NCBI GenBank assembly: GCA_030998225.1
Contig: JAPYXD010000727.1
Span: 2,170,001 to 2,234,000, forward strand
Length of the DNA stretch: 64,000 nt
Source: Diplolepis rosae
Lineage: Eukaryota; Arthropoda; Insecta; Hymenoptera; Diplolepididae
Direction: 5' to 3'
A model generated the notes under the pieces. The model saw only the letters and a program-made list of their open reading frames with translations, had not been told where the DNA came from and did no database searches. The translations under genes were made by a program, and so were the position numbers. Below are positions 38,555 through 49,976 of the stretch, in pieces (position 1 is the first letter of the stretch; the number at the start of each line of letters is the position of its first letter).

Positions 38555-39179
38555 CCAAGCAGAAATCATGACACTCTGCCGACTGTGACAATCGGTTAAA
38601 TGTTGGTCCGATGTAGGAGATCGACTGTTGATTACCAACGTTGGTACAATGTTGGGAAACAATTGGCCCAACCTTATTCCGACTGTGGAAAAAGTAATTT
38701 TCCGATAGTCGATGTACAAGGTCTAGCCAGTGTCTATAGTATTCGGCCCCGGTAGTCGACTTTAAACTACCAGCGTTTGTACAATGTTGGGTGTACAACA
38801 GGCCCAACCTTCTTCCGACTGTAGAAAAAGTTATTTTTCGACAGTAAATTTGCAAGGTCCACCCAGTGTCTAATCAACTCTGATAGTTAACGCTGTAAAA
38901 TATCAGTGTTTGTACAAAATTGATTCAACACTGGTAGTCTTCTTTAATATACGTCTTAATCTATAAAACATGGATTAATTAATAAAAGTATATAAGCAGT
39001 ATTTTAAAAATGTTGACAGCCAGTGTTGAAAATATGTTGGTTAGCAGTATTGGTACAAAGTTGGAAACGGGTGTTGTATCAACACTGTACATCCTTATCA
39101 TTTCGACTGTCCGCCGACAGTCGGAAATTGGTATCCAGCGGTGGATCGACTTTGGTCTGATTGTTAATTTCTGCTTGAG
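38555..39179. mobile_element. insertion with CAAGCAGAAAT ends and internal tandem repeats
   Basis: The ends CCAAGCAGAAAT / ATTTCTGCTTGAG are inverted, and CAC occurs on both sides. The 49088 copy reads straight through at this point. The interior carries about 134-bp tandem units with CCGACTGT/ACAGTCGG motifs. Confidence 0.72.
38630..38935. repeat. tandem repeat, period about 134 bp, 2-3 units
   Basis: Units are anchored by GTACAATGTTGGG (38645), GTACAATGTTGGG (38780) and GTACAAAATTGAT (38913). Each contains CCCAACCTTNTTCCGACTGT and, in the first two, an AAGGTCYAGCCAGTGTCTA-type end. Diverged copies keep the same order. Confidence 0.75.
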
Positions 39180-39278
39180 CACAAGCTCAAATCGGCTCGT
39201 TGACTATTCTTTCCCTTCTCCTGTAAAATCTTCGCTGGGACATTAAGGTCCCTTTTCTCAGATCGCGTCGTATATGTG

Positions 39279-39672
39279 CAGTGTTAGAAATTTCTGTATT
39301 AAACTTCCATTACATGTAATGGAAATTTTTTTCAGTAATGTATATTAAATTTAAAATATTTAAAGAATTTGAAAATCTTTCTGTCGAAAAAAAGACGCTT
39401 TCGACTGCGCTGGGACTCGAGCTCAGGTAACCTGGGCTGGATTCAATTGCATTATCTGCGATATAAGAGTTTGAAATTGTCTACGAGGACATCTGTCGAC
39501 AACGTATATATTTATATTTTATTAATGTTTGTTAATTTTAATATACTTTGATCTAAAAGTTATCATATGTAATATGAATTTATATTAATTTTTCACAATA
39601 TACAAATCTATTAATTTTAATTTACCACTTGTATATTAAAGTCTGTTAAAATTAATAAGATTTTTAACAGTG
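39279..39672. mobile_element. CAGTGTTAGAAAT-end element
   Basis: The ends CAGTGTTAGAAATTTC / GATTTTTAACAGTG are flanked by TG on both sides. The last 150 bases match those of the element at 43998-44363. It adjoins the end of the 37676 repeat. It is non-coding. Confidence 0.72.
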
Positions 39673-42492
39673 TGTGGACGAAGAGACATTTTTAAATTGA
39701 ATTTTTACAATATTGATCAGACTGACTTTAACAAAAATTATTTTCCTCTATTTAATAAAAATCCAACAATAAAAAGGGCAAAACGGAATTTTTTGAACAT
39801 TTGAAATTTTATTAGTTCTGAAAATATAGATAGAAATGTAAAATCAAGGATACTCATAAAAATAATGTTCCCTCGGGCATGAGGGGAAACTCGTTGCGGT
39901 CGAATGTGTAATGAGTACAAATAATGCTGGAGTAAATTAGTCTACCAGTATCCGCATTCGAATCTGCGGAAAATTTCACGAAGGAGTAATCGACGTTCCA
40001 GTCGGTTTTGCGGCTTCAGACTATTGTACATATTGAAATTACCAGCCCTTGGATTGGCTAATACGAGTAGCAAGGGAGAGAACCTTCAATCCAGCAAGTA
40101 ATTGCTTCATTCCAACTGGTGCCTTGGTCTCTATGCTGTGGTCAACTCTGCTAAAGACGGAAATAAATCCAAACGATTGGAAGGAGTTGAGTCTTAAGCT
40201 AACAAAACGTCTTACACCATAATGAGCACCACAATTACAAATAATGGCTGAACTCCTGCTCTTATTTTTCCAGTTTATAGATACTATCAATCAGTCACCA
40301 AACATAAAAGCCAAGCAAGTTTAATATTAATGTTGACATTTTTAATCATTAACTATAAATCAAATTAGGTTTTCTATACTCAATAAATTAATTTCAAATT
40401 AACGAATTTAGAAGGCTGAACTATGAAAATCGTTTCAGTGCCGCACTTTTCACGATGCAATTAGTCACTTTGACTGAAAATCATTGGAAAATAGCTGATT
40501 GCATCAATAAAAGTTCGAAACTGATTGCAGATCAGTCAATTTTTGATTGTTCAAAATTTAGTCAGTTGATGATATCAAAACCACGAACGCTGGTTTCAAT
40601 AAAGCTTTGACAAGATATTCTGGCTTCGTCAAAGGAATCAAATGAAATGAAGCAAACTGAAATATTAGAGCGAATGTGACGCGTAATATATCCATATGTA
40701 TACAATTACTTTTAGTTTAATGATAAAAGCTCAAGCTGTCTGGAATATGTATTTTATATTTATCCAAATATTGAAAGAACTCGAAAGTTTCTGCTAAAAT
40801 ACACATTTCTGTATACTTTTGTCGATGTATTTTATATTACAAATTAATTCACACTTATTGATTTTCAAGCAATTTTCTGTATTTTGTATTTCTCTTCCGG
40901 CTTTTTCGCTCATTTAATTTATTTCCTGCAATCGATTTAATTTAATTCTGTTCTATCCGTATAATTAATTCTTGGTTTTATGATAAATAATTATAAATTA
41001 GAAGTAAAAATTAAATAATTATCACTAATAAAATACAAAAATTGATCTAATAATTGATGTATACCTAAGCCCCTATTTTCCCCAAACTGTATTATTTAGT
41101 TAATTATAAGCTTCAAATACGTATGATTGATAACACTGTACCTCGTATAATTACTCAGAAAAGTAAGGCTCTATAATTAAATGGGGGTGTCAAATACTCT
41201 ACTATTATTATGATCTATATAATATGATCTGTAATAAAATTTGGAATAAAAGTTTTCGATTTTTTAATTAATTAATTTTGCGAGTGCACTACATCTAAAA
41301 AATATTAAACTCAATCACTGTTTTAAAAAGAGGATTATAAAAATGAAAAAGTGCTCATCATAAAGTAAATTGGGATTAAAATCTAGAAATATGTATGAAA
41401 TAAAATTTTTTCGCTTTCAACCATCCTGGTAAAAATGTAATTTTCAAAAGAAGGCTTAAAGAATACGTTTCATCTTCTTGAAAGTCTTCAGCGAAACGAG
41501 CAGTAAAGGAACTGATGCACAAGGCAGGGTTCCATTACCAGAGAAAACTTTATAGGTCAGAACTATTTCAGAGTGTAATGTAGCGGGGCGGCCAATGAGT
41601 GATGTTAACACTTGAGTCGTAAAGTTACAAAGAACCGCACAAGCCGAGTTCGCGATCCAACAGGATAAGGTGATAGCAGTGCAAATAGGCTTCTGTGCTA
41701 GATAGTTTATTAGCAAGGACTTGACGAAAATGCAGCTCCAGCAGAATCTAAGACATTATTCTTCGACCTTCGTTCTTCCCTTTATTTCTACCTTCATAAA
41801 GAGATTTCTCAAATATCAAAGCTTTATAAAATTCAAAGTTTTATATCCCTATTATTATTCAGTCTAAGAAAATGTAAAAAGTTATCACTTTTCATTATTA
41901 TTTTATTCATAGCTTCTAGTTTTCATTTATACTCTACTTTTTCTAATTAGAGTATAATGCTTTTGAATAAGTAATTTGTTGGCTTTTTTAAACATACGGT
42001 AATGTGCCAATTGGAAGATAAGATATTAGTTGAAATATTGATAGCTAGACATGCAAGATTCGCGTGACCGAAGGTAGAACAACTTCCGGCATGTCATTAC
42101 AGCTGCTATAAAGTCAGACACACCCATCATTTGCATCTATGATGTAGATATAGTATATCACAAGTAGCTGGTTACCGGAAACTAAGCCTTTCTCCATAGC
42201 TGCAATTGCTACTGACCACCTGTTGCAATTCTAGTTTTAATTCCGATATCGAGAATGACAGTTCTTTCTTCTCCTGTTCACTAAGATATTTTTCGACATC
42301 TGATTTATGTGATTTTCCTTAAAGCCCTAATGCTGCATAGATTTTATCAAGAAATTTATATACTGACACATAATGGTTGGATAAATATAATAAACATCTA
42401 TAGTCACAACGAGGCCCTGAATTCAAATGTATTTTTTGCTCAAAAGTCGTGTATAATCCCTTGCTAAAATTTTTTGAAGGAAATTAATTATA

Positions 42493-43017
42493 CACGGAAA
42501 AATTTATTTTTCCGAGAGTCAACTATCACCCATAGTTAAGTCTAACCTAGTTTAAATAACACGGATTCCTGTTGAAGAGAATCACGTACATAGAGTTAAA
42601 CAAACCAATATAAACCTTGTTACAGAGAAATAAAGAATTCTAGTTCTATTAACAATTAAATTCAATTAATATTGCTATGCTGTTATTACTAAACTCCGCT
42701 GTAAAAAGAATATTTTCTGTATTTATTACTTTTTCACTGTGTAAACAAAAATTTATTTTTGTCAATAATTCTTTAAAATTCACTTTTATCAATATAAAGT
42801 TAAATTTTCTCTAGTAGATGATAAACGTAAAGTTGTTTTTTGGTTATGTTTAATACATGCGCCTGAAAGGATCTGTCCGTCAAATCAACTTGCTTTCTTT
42901 GTTTTTCTTACTAAACTTGAACTTTGTCATTTCAACTAGGATTGCAAAGTTGGCGCCTGTCCTAACTAGGCAAAATAGTATACGGGTACAAGGAATTTTT
43001 TTCAGTGTAAGCGTAAA
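42493..43017 (+). mobile_element. CACNG-end repeat L, copy 1
   Basis: It begins CACGGAAAAAT and ends TTTTTTTCAGTG, with TA on both sides. Its full length of about 525 bp is present in reverse complement at 52594-53114 with high identity (for example TTGCAAAGTTGGCGCCTGTC). The short open frames inside are not conserved between the copies. Confidence 0.85.
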
Positions 43018-43240
43018 ATGGTTTTTCTGTAATTATTTTCCTATCATTTTTTTCGATTATAGAAAAATTATTATAAGTATAGCATTATATATGGAATGAA
43101 ATTCAGTTAGAACAACAGAATAGATAAAATAATTAATAAAAACTGTTCAGTTGATGAATAAAAGTCGTATGAATCTAAGATATATACCTGTCATTGCTGT
43201 TTAAATTATGTTTAAAGTTCGACGTATATACAATTTAAAC

Positions 43241-43412
43241 TGATCAACCAGTTTTGGTTGATTGAAAACACGAGAATGACATTTGGATGATGACTATCAA
43301 TTTGAAGTCAGCACTTAAAACAATAAAAATTTTACGACATTTAGGGGCCTACTTTAAGTGTTTTTTGTCCAGATATCATTCTCATGTTTTCAATCAACGA
43401 AATCTGATTGAT
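43241..43412. repeat. small foldback element
   Basis: The arms TGATCAACCAGTTTTGGTTG...AAAACACGAGAATGA and TCATTCTCATGTTTTCAATC...TGATTGA are inverted around an AT-rich centre. Confidence 0.7.
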
Positions 43413-43997
43413 AAATGTAAATGATATATCTGTCAAACTGTAAACATAATATGAACAGGAGTGACAGGTTTACATATATCATAGATTCAAATGATTATTG
43501 TTCATCATCTATACAGTTTTCATTAATTGTTTTTCTCTACTCTATTATTCTAACAGAATATTATCCCACCTATAATGATATTCTTCTAATCACTTTCCTA
43601 CAATCACGAAAAAAATATAAGAAAATTCATTGGAGCCATATAATCAATTTCCATTAAAAAAATTTCGTAAGAAATAACTTGTACTTTCGATAGCTTGTAA
43701 AAATAAGGATGCACGTATTGCGAACCAAAGATGTATCTTACATTGAGAAAAATTTGATAGCACTCAGTAAAATTTTCAAGAGTAAACCAGAATTATTAGA
43801 AAATCTTATCAATGAATGGAAATAAAACATGACATCGTGTCATCGTCTCGGGATTCTTTACTATGAAAGATAGTAAAAAATTGAGAATCCAACTACCAAA
43901 CTATGCCATAATCTTGGGACTCTTTTATAAATTTTCCTAATAAATCTGGTTTATTTTTTAAGATGGTACTACTTGCTATAGAATTTCTTTCCATGTA

Positions 43998-44363
43998 CAC
44001 TGTAAAAATCTATTTCTTTGGATCAAAGAAATTTTTTTGGAAATGACAACATTTTCTTTAATTTAAATAAATTTTTTCTTCGACCGTATATCAAAAAACT
44101 GTTTCTTTTATTCAAAGAAACTGTTTTCTGGGTGTATATTAAATTGAAATTACTTTCATGTTTAAAAATACAAACTTTTATTTGAATTTTAATACACATG
44201 CGTATATATTGTAATAACGTTTGTTAATTTTAATATATTTTAATTGAAAAGTCATTAAATTCAATATGAATGTATATTAATTTTTATAATATACAAATCT
44301 GTTAATTATAATTTAACACTTGTATATTAAAGTCTGTTAAAATTAATAAGATTTTTAACAGTG
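43998..44363. mobile_element. CACTG-end element
   Basis: The ends CACTGTAAAAATC / GATTTTTAACAGTG are flanked by TA. It contains an AAGAAACTGTTT/AAACAGTTTCTT-type inner hairpin and shares its last 150 bases with the element at 39279. Confidence 0.78.
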
Positions 44364-44711
44364 TAGATACGCCATCGACGTCGTAATGCACTACGCTCTA
44401 TTATAATATAATCGGTGCCCACCTGTAATCTCACCATATTAAACCATCTAGCCTCTCATCTATCTAATATACACGGATTAGGTGTTAGACGTAGACGCCT
44501 GATTGTGTAACCTATTTCATCGTGCTAACCTTGTTCGCTATGTCTGTCACTTCCTCTCACGGGACATTCGATGTTCAAACTACTCTTGCGGTGTGAATAG
44601 TGATGCGTTCATCTCAGCTCCAGACATGTGAATTATCTCAAAAATCCCCCCCCCTCCCCAACCCAAAAAAAAATATTTTACATACTGGAAAATTGACTCA
44701 TGAGCCCAAAA

Positions 44712-45415
44712 CTGCCGTTCAAAGCATAAAGGTAGTTAACTACATTCGACTGGAATTCGAGAAAATCGAGAAAAACTTTTTTCCTTCAGATTCAAGTGAA
44801 AAAGTCATTATTTTTATTCTAAAGCCGTCTCTATGACAAGTAAGGCATGCTTAATCTAATTCTTGAAAAAAAATTGAGTTTTTTAATAACAACAATTAGT
44901 TTATGTAGTTACGACATTTTTTCGGATGAAAATACTCGTCAAAAAGGCCGTAACTGCACTTACGGCTTTTCATCAAGTAAAAGCGTCCAAGCCCGGGCCT
45001 GCTTCCAAAGCAAAAATGTCGTCAACTACATCTTTGTGTGAGTTAGATGCAAATACATAAATATGTAAATATACAAATACATAAATATATAATATATATT
45101 CTAGATACGACTCTTTTCTTTGGGAAACGGGCCCAGAGCTCGCGTGAATTATAAGACAAGAAGGCCGTAACTACATAACGACCTTTTTAGTTTGGATTAA
45201 GGGGTATTCTTCGATGCTCTTGCCAGAGAAGAAAGCCGTAAGTGCAGTTATGACACTTTTTCCTGGCAAAGTCATGACGTATTTGAGGTTTCTTTCTATT
45301 TTCATGTTAGTTATGACACTTAATTACTTCGAAAAATCTTCATAAAATCGAATGATATAAAAAAGTCATTTTCGCGAAAAATGTCAGTTGACGACCTTTA
45401 TGCTTTGGACGGCAG
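44712..45415. mobile_element. CTGCCGTYCAAAGCATAAAGG-end element with repeated GCCGTAACTGCA motif
   Basis: The TIRs (CTGCCGTTCAAAGCATAAAG left; CTTTATGCTTTGGACGGCAG right) exceed 25 bp and are flanked by AAAA. The interior carries at least four variants of AAGGCCGTAACTGCACTTACGGC in both orientations. No transposase is present. Confidence 0.82.
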
Positions 45416-45806
45416 AAAACACGAGAAGCAGTAAAATATAATTAAAGAACTCGTAAGATTTACAATTATAATATTGTCCAGGCTTCAAACAGATAAATAA
45501 ATGTGGAAGGTACAACTGGTTTAATTTTATAAGATATTTGATAATATGGCACGTGATGTTTACATTTGTCCCGACCGACGTACTGCGGGCCAGGCTCGTG
45601 ATAATCAGTTTTGGTCCGAATACCTCATCATGAGTCTGCCGCGTGGTTGTAGGGCAAAGGGTTAACTTTCAGTTTAACGGTACTCCCTAAATCTGAATCA
45701 GTAAAATTCACTGAAAAACAGTACACATACATTGATTAAATTCATTTTATTGGATATGATATTGATATGAACTTAATCTATTAATTTATAATATTTATAT
45801 TTTCAG

Positions 45807-45953
45807 GGAGCGTCATCCAGCTTAGTAGTAAAATTTGCGGACACAGAGAAAGAAAGACAATTAAGACGCATACAGCAAATGGCTGGTAACATGAGCCTCC
45901 TCCACCCCTTCGTGTTCAATCACTTCGGAGCCTATGGCGCTACTTACGCTCAA
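45807..45953 (+). CDS. bru3: bruno-3/CELF exon 3 of window: end of RRM2 and start of linker
   Basis: This exon has 49 whole codons, phase 0-0, between TTTTCAG and a CAA/GTAAGT donor. It begins [17 protein letters not shown], the last strand of RRM2, and runs into the linker with QQMAGNM and [10 protein letters not shown]. This region is strongly conserved in the CELF3-6/Bruno-3 class. Compared with the insect sequences I remember (RMQQMAGNMGLLNPFVFNQF), it has small changes (Ile for Met, Ser for Gly, His for Asn), consistent with ordinary divergence in an intact gene. It is the first of three exons bracketed by the inverted intron repeats at 42493 and 52594. Confidence 0.95.
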
Positions 45954-47200
45954 GTAAGTATTAATTCAAAATCAAAATAAAGCATCATTTATACAGTTTG
46001 TAAGTTATACTACATAAAGTAAGTCTAACAAAGGCATCTTCATTATTTGACTTATCATGTCAGTCTGAACTTTTACAGTTCTCCAACCTATAAATAAGCC
46101 AATAAATCGAGAAATAATGCACATTAAAGAAAAACTGTTGAAAGTAATTATTTAAAGTTAGGGCCAGCACTACCATATAGACGAAATAGGCAACCGCCTA
46201 AGACGGCAAAATTTAGAGGACGACAAAGTCGAGGTGAAATTTTTATTTTTATAACGAGAAACCGATGGAAAAAATATAAAATATCCTTTTCTTACTTTGA
46301 ATTTACTGCAAAAAATTAAAATGCTACCCAGTGACCAATTAATGAAATACTATTTATGTTATCCATACATATTTACAAAAGTGCATATGCCATATGTACA
46401 TTTTCTTATTCCATTGGCATATCTTATGTTAATACACTTTTGCTGAAGTCATTCTCATAAATTTGTATTTATACTGTAATTTCGTCACTATAAAAGAGTG
46501 TGTAATTGATTATATTTTTCCACATGTGCAATGACTTCATTTTATGTTACAATTCTATGAGAGAGATCAAAAAAGTGTGTTTATTTAACTGGAAAATCTT
46601 GATTTTTATTGATTTGATCGCAAAAATATAACTCGAGATTGAAGGTGTGCAAATATTCATTCTGCCTAGGGTGCCAAATTTTCCTAAGCCAGCCCTGTTT
46701 AAAGTACGTATTAAAATAGGTATTGGCAAAAAGCTTCTACTAAGAACTAGTAAAATGTATTATGAGGAAGCTTTCTGACAGTCAATATCGCTGTAGAGTG
46801 TTAGAGAAAAATACTGTGTTTCGATATTAAAGTATTGATTAATAAATTATATACTAATATTAAATTACAATATGTACTTTCTGACATCAGTTTCCACTAA
46901 CTCATTCTGCTAGTTTTTCGATGAATACGTTATACCAGTTCTCAGATGACTTATTTCCATATGTTAAATTTTGTGAGGTCAGTTTGTTTCTATGAAAGAT
47001 CAATTTATCTGAAAATATCCAGGTGTTGTTTAGTTTATACTCTAAACTATACTTTTTCCTTTACGGGCTGTTGATTTTATGACTGAACCATAAAATGTAC
47101 AGATGTCAATGGCACTTTTATTTGTGGCAATAGTTAAATGTTATTATATGAGTTTAATTACTTAAATAACTGCATATTAACGATATTGTGGTTTTTACAG
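45954..47200 (+). other. intron 3 (1.25 kb)
   Basis: This short intron lies between RRM2 and the Ala/Gln linker exon. Its only recognised content is the hAT-like element at 46159-46697; the remainder is plain AT-rich sequence. Confidence 0.85.
46159..46697. mobile_element. hAT-like element, GGGCCAGC/GCCAGCCC ends
   Basis: The ends TAGGGCCAGCACTACC and AAGCCAGCCCTG are imperfect inverted repeats flanked by the 8-bp duplication TTTAAAGT (46151-46158 and 46698-46705). The subterminal text AGGCAACCGCCTAAGACGGC resembles a motif common in hAT-derived repeats of many animals. It is non-coding. Confidence 0.85.
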
Positions 47201-47330
47201 CAGCAGGCGGCACTTATGGCTGCGGCGACAGCACAAGGAACATACATCAATCCCATGGCTGCTTTGGCAGCTGGACAACTTCCTCACGCGTTAAACGGTA
47301 TGCCGAATCCCGTTGTCCCACCTACTTCCG
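47201..47330 (+). CDS. bru3: bruno-3/CELF exon 4 of window: Ala/Gln-rich linker
   Basis: This 130-nt exon encodes [20 protein letters not shown], then [20 protein letters not shown] and PTS. It belongs to the low-complexity linker between RRM2 and RRM3, the divergent domain of CELF proteins used for protein contacts and repression. The acceptor region is TTTTTACAG CAG CAG, so three consecutive AGs (after 47200, 47203 and 47206) are usable and would give two, one or no Gln at the start. The donor is TCCG/GTAATT, leaving one base of a Gly codon. An open frame runs past the donor for about 140 nt, but the conserved protein continues in the next exon. Confidence 0.94.
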
Positions 47331-49087
47331 GTAATTTATTTCGCCATCTCGTATTGTTGAAACAGGAAACCAGTTTGTCATTTTTGCAATCGAAATTATT
47401 TTTCACTTTTTCCTTTTCACCAGTTTTTACGTTTATTTTTCATAAAGATATCCCTAATCCTTTAAAGAGATAAATAGATCACGAGATTCAGACTTTAAAA
47501 CAAACAATCAATTTATACCCACAGGGTTGCTAAGGAAACTTGAAAAACTTGAGAGTTGCTAGAAAACTAAGTAAGGGAATAGAGCTATGATATAGAAATT
47601 CTACAGCCACCTCGTAACTGGTTTCTTATTAACAAATGGAGATTAGAAATAGAGGAGTAACTTTAAATTAAATCTGGAATAATCGTTCTGAACTTAGATA
47701 TTTTATTTTCACTGAAGAGATTAACTTCATTAAGACCATCGATCAATCGGACCACGTGACTAAATCTATAGATTTATTCGTTCATGTAAGATAACTTTTT
47801 TTATTTTTCAAAGTATTTTTCTGAAAATTTGGGAAATGTAACAAAAGACAATAAAGCACGTCTCTTAACTTCTTTTTAGTAAAAATTTTGAAAAAAATTC
47901 CAAAACTTATCGACAATTACAGTTAACTGTCAATCGAAGTTGACAGACGTTCTCTATCGCGTTTTGTAGTATTTTCCAAATTTTCAAGAAGACATTTTGT
48001 AAAATAAGGAAGTTATCTTACACGAACTTTAACAGGAATTTGGTCATGTAATCTGGTTGATCCATGTCCTTAAATTTTTCATGCAAAAGTAGTATAATAT
48101 AGGCATTTTCAAAAGATTGCTTCTCAATATTACACGCAGTAGACATAATCCACCCTTAGTTAATATTTTAATTTAAATAAAATGAAAATTCTTCATCGTC
48201 TTTACTCAAAGAATCTATCGTCAAAAAGGCAGTCTTTTATATGTATGAGTTATAGAGAAATGGTATTTTTCTTAACCAGAAATCTTTTTACTTGTCCATA
48301 AATCTTGAAATCAAAGATTGTAAGGTTTTATGACTGTAAAGGCGATGAGCAGATGAAAGCTCAAATCGTTTCGTGCAACCAGTACCGATCTAGGTCTAAA
48401 AAAGTCATGAAATGTAAAACATTTCGATATCTCTAACCACTTGAAACGACAGGAGCATTTCTCTGGGATCTTTCTTCAAGTCTCCAGTGTAGCGGAAACG
48501 AAATCCTTCAAGCCGATATTCGACGATCCCGAGGCACGGTTTCTCCTATTACTAGGGCCACAAAACTTTATCGAATGCCCACGAAAGAGAAAGAGGGAGT
48601 TAAGAAGTATAACTGTAGTGAGAAAAAGACAAGAAAATAAATACGAGAATCGGCTCTTGGCTGCTTCGCATTGAGTTTTGTCGAAGCGGAAGGTAATACA
48701 GTTTGATAGGGAAATAATATTTTATTTCGTTCTAAGATTACTGGCACAGTTTTATTTGCGTCGAAACGAGGGAACTCGTCTCTTCTGACAAGCAGGTGTA
48801 CACACTGACAAGAACAGAAACCTCCACATATGTATTATTCAGACACCCACTAGCCAGAATCATGTGTATGTTCGAAATAGGACGAAATTTCAGGATTCAT
48901 ATTACACTTTCATTGCTTTTGCTAAATACTACTATAAAATCGCCTTTCCGGTATTAAAATCAATTATGTTTTTTACGTCCCCACAATTCTTCTCTATTCC
49001 CCACTTTTTATTACTATGCTCCGAAAACTGTTAGCATTGATTCATTTTTTAATTTTCTTCATAAATTACTGTTACTATAATTAATAT

Positions 49088-49976
49088 GTGACGCGATCTG
49101 AGAAAAGGAACCTCAGCAACCAAAAATTATTTTCGAGATTATGATCGTTTCAGATTAATTAAGTGTCGCCCTTTAAAATAGCTCATCCACGAAAAATTAG
49201 ACCTCAAGCAAAAATAGATAATTTTGCTTTCAAGAATAGCAATATTATTATTGGAGGGATTAATCAGAATAGAGAAGATTATTTTCTATAAAAAAATATG
49301 AAAATAGAAAAATAGAAATATGAAAAGATTCTTTACAACTTAACCGTTTCCAATTTTTGAAAATGAATCAATTACTATCAAATCCAGCAATTTGTTTATA
49401 AAATTTGTTTTTCAATAGTTTCAGCCATTAAAGAATTTATTTTCACAAGCTTGGAAACGAGCAAGTTGTAGAGAATCTTTCCCCTGGGAAAATAATCGAT
49501 GATTTATCAGAATCGCATTATTTTTAAAAATTTGGGAAGAAGCGATATGAAAAAAAGTACTTGAAAATAAAATTTGTTAAATACATTTGTTTTCTATGTT
49601 TCAAATTTTTTTCATAGAATATAATCTTTTCTCTTTCAAATTAGTCCTTCAATAATAACATTGCTATTCTTGAAAGCATAATTATCTATTTTTGCCTGAG
49701 GCCTAATTTTTCGTGACTGAACTACCTTAATACTATGAAATCAGAATAATTTTTTATGTAATAGTTTTCGTTTAGTAAGATTTTTTCCATCGGTGGTTCA
49801 AAATACGTTCGAATCTTCTCTCTCTTCTCATAAAGTCACTTCGAGCGTGTTTGTGAGACGTGAGAGAGAGAAGAATATCGGAAGCTCTAATCGGCTTGTT
49901 GACTATTACTATCTCCTGTAAAATCTTCGCTTGGACACTAAGGTCCTGTTTCTTAGATCGCATCACATATAGTTTG
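49088..49976. mobile_element. CGCGATCTGAGAAAAGG-end repeat, copy 2
   Basis: The ends GTGACGCGATCTGAGAAAAG and its reverse complement (CTTAGATCGCATCAC) are inverted. It shares all its blocks with the copy at 37676-39270 but carries a different TTAA element (49177-49736). It lacks the second and third insertions of copy 1. Confidence 0.87.
49177..49736. mobile_element. TTAA-flanked element, GGTAGTTCAGYCACG ends, copy 1
   Basis: The ends run from ATAGCTCATCCACGAAAAATTAG to CTAATTTTTCGTGACTGAACTACC, with TTAA on both sides. Inner inverted blocks include ATAGCAATATTATTATTG. The sister copy at 61676-62344 shares most of the sequence. Confidence 0.87.

Larger units (their letters stand above)
37676..39270. 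mobile_element. CGCGATCTGAGAAAAGG-end repeat, copy 1, with three insertions
   Basis: The ends (CGATCTGAAAAAAAGGAACCT left; AGGTCCCTTTTCTCAGATCGCG right) are inverted. The core matches the copy at 49088-49976 in four blocks, separated here by the insertions at 37766-38123, about 38169-38440 and 38555-39179. Without them it would be about 340 bp. Confidence 0.85.
26613..45806 (+). other. intron 2 (19.2 kb)
   Basis: This intron has the densest transposon content in the window, including the 27642 palindrome, the tandem foldback and mariner cluster at 29132-32640, the TTAA element at 35131, the nested repeat at 37676-39270, the CAC-end elements at 39279, 42493 and 43998, and the element at 44712-45415. 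The stretches 26613-27640, 32640-35120, 35970-37670 and 39680-42490 hold no recognised feature. The part at 34360-34730 is richer in G and C than its surroundings. Confidence 0.85.

Noticed and set aside
38463..38855. 130-codon minus-strand open frame with internal similarity
   Set aside because: The repeated text comes from the 134-bp tandem units of the insertion at 38555-39179.
38630..38935. CRISPR-like spaced repeats
   Set aside because: Units are 134-bp tandem copies in a eukaryotic transposon, with no short repeat/unique spacer pattern.
42857..43099. Open frame in repeat L (and its counterpart at 52673-52930)
   Set aside because: The two copies encode frames of different extents that run outside the element; no conserved protein is visible.
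47331..47473. Open extension of exon 4 past its donor
   Set aside because: The conserved protein passes from TSG to the next exon. The extension loses CELF similarity at GTAATT, although a read-through truncated isoform is conceivable.
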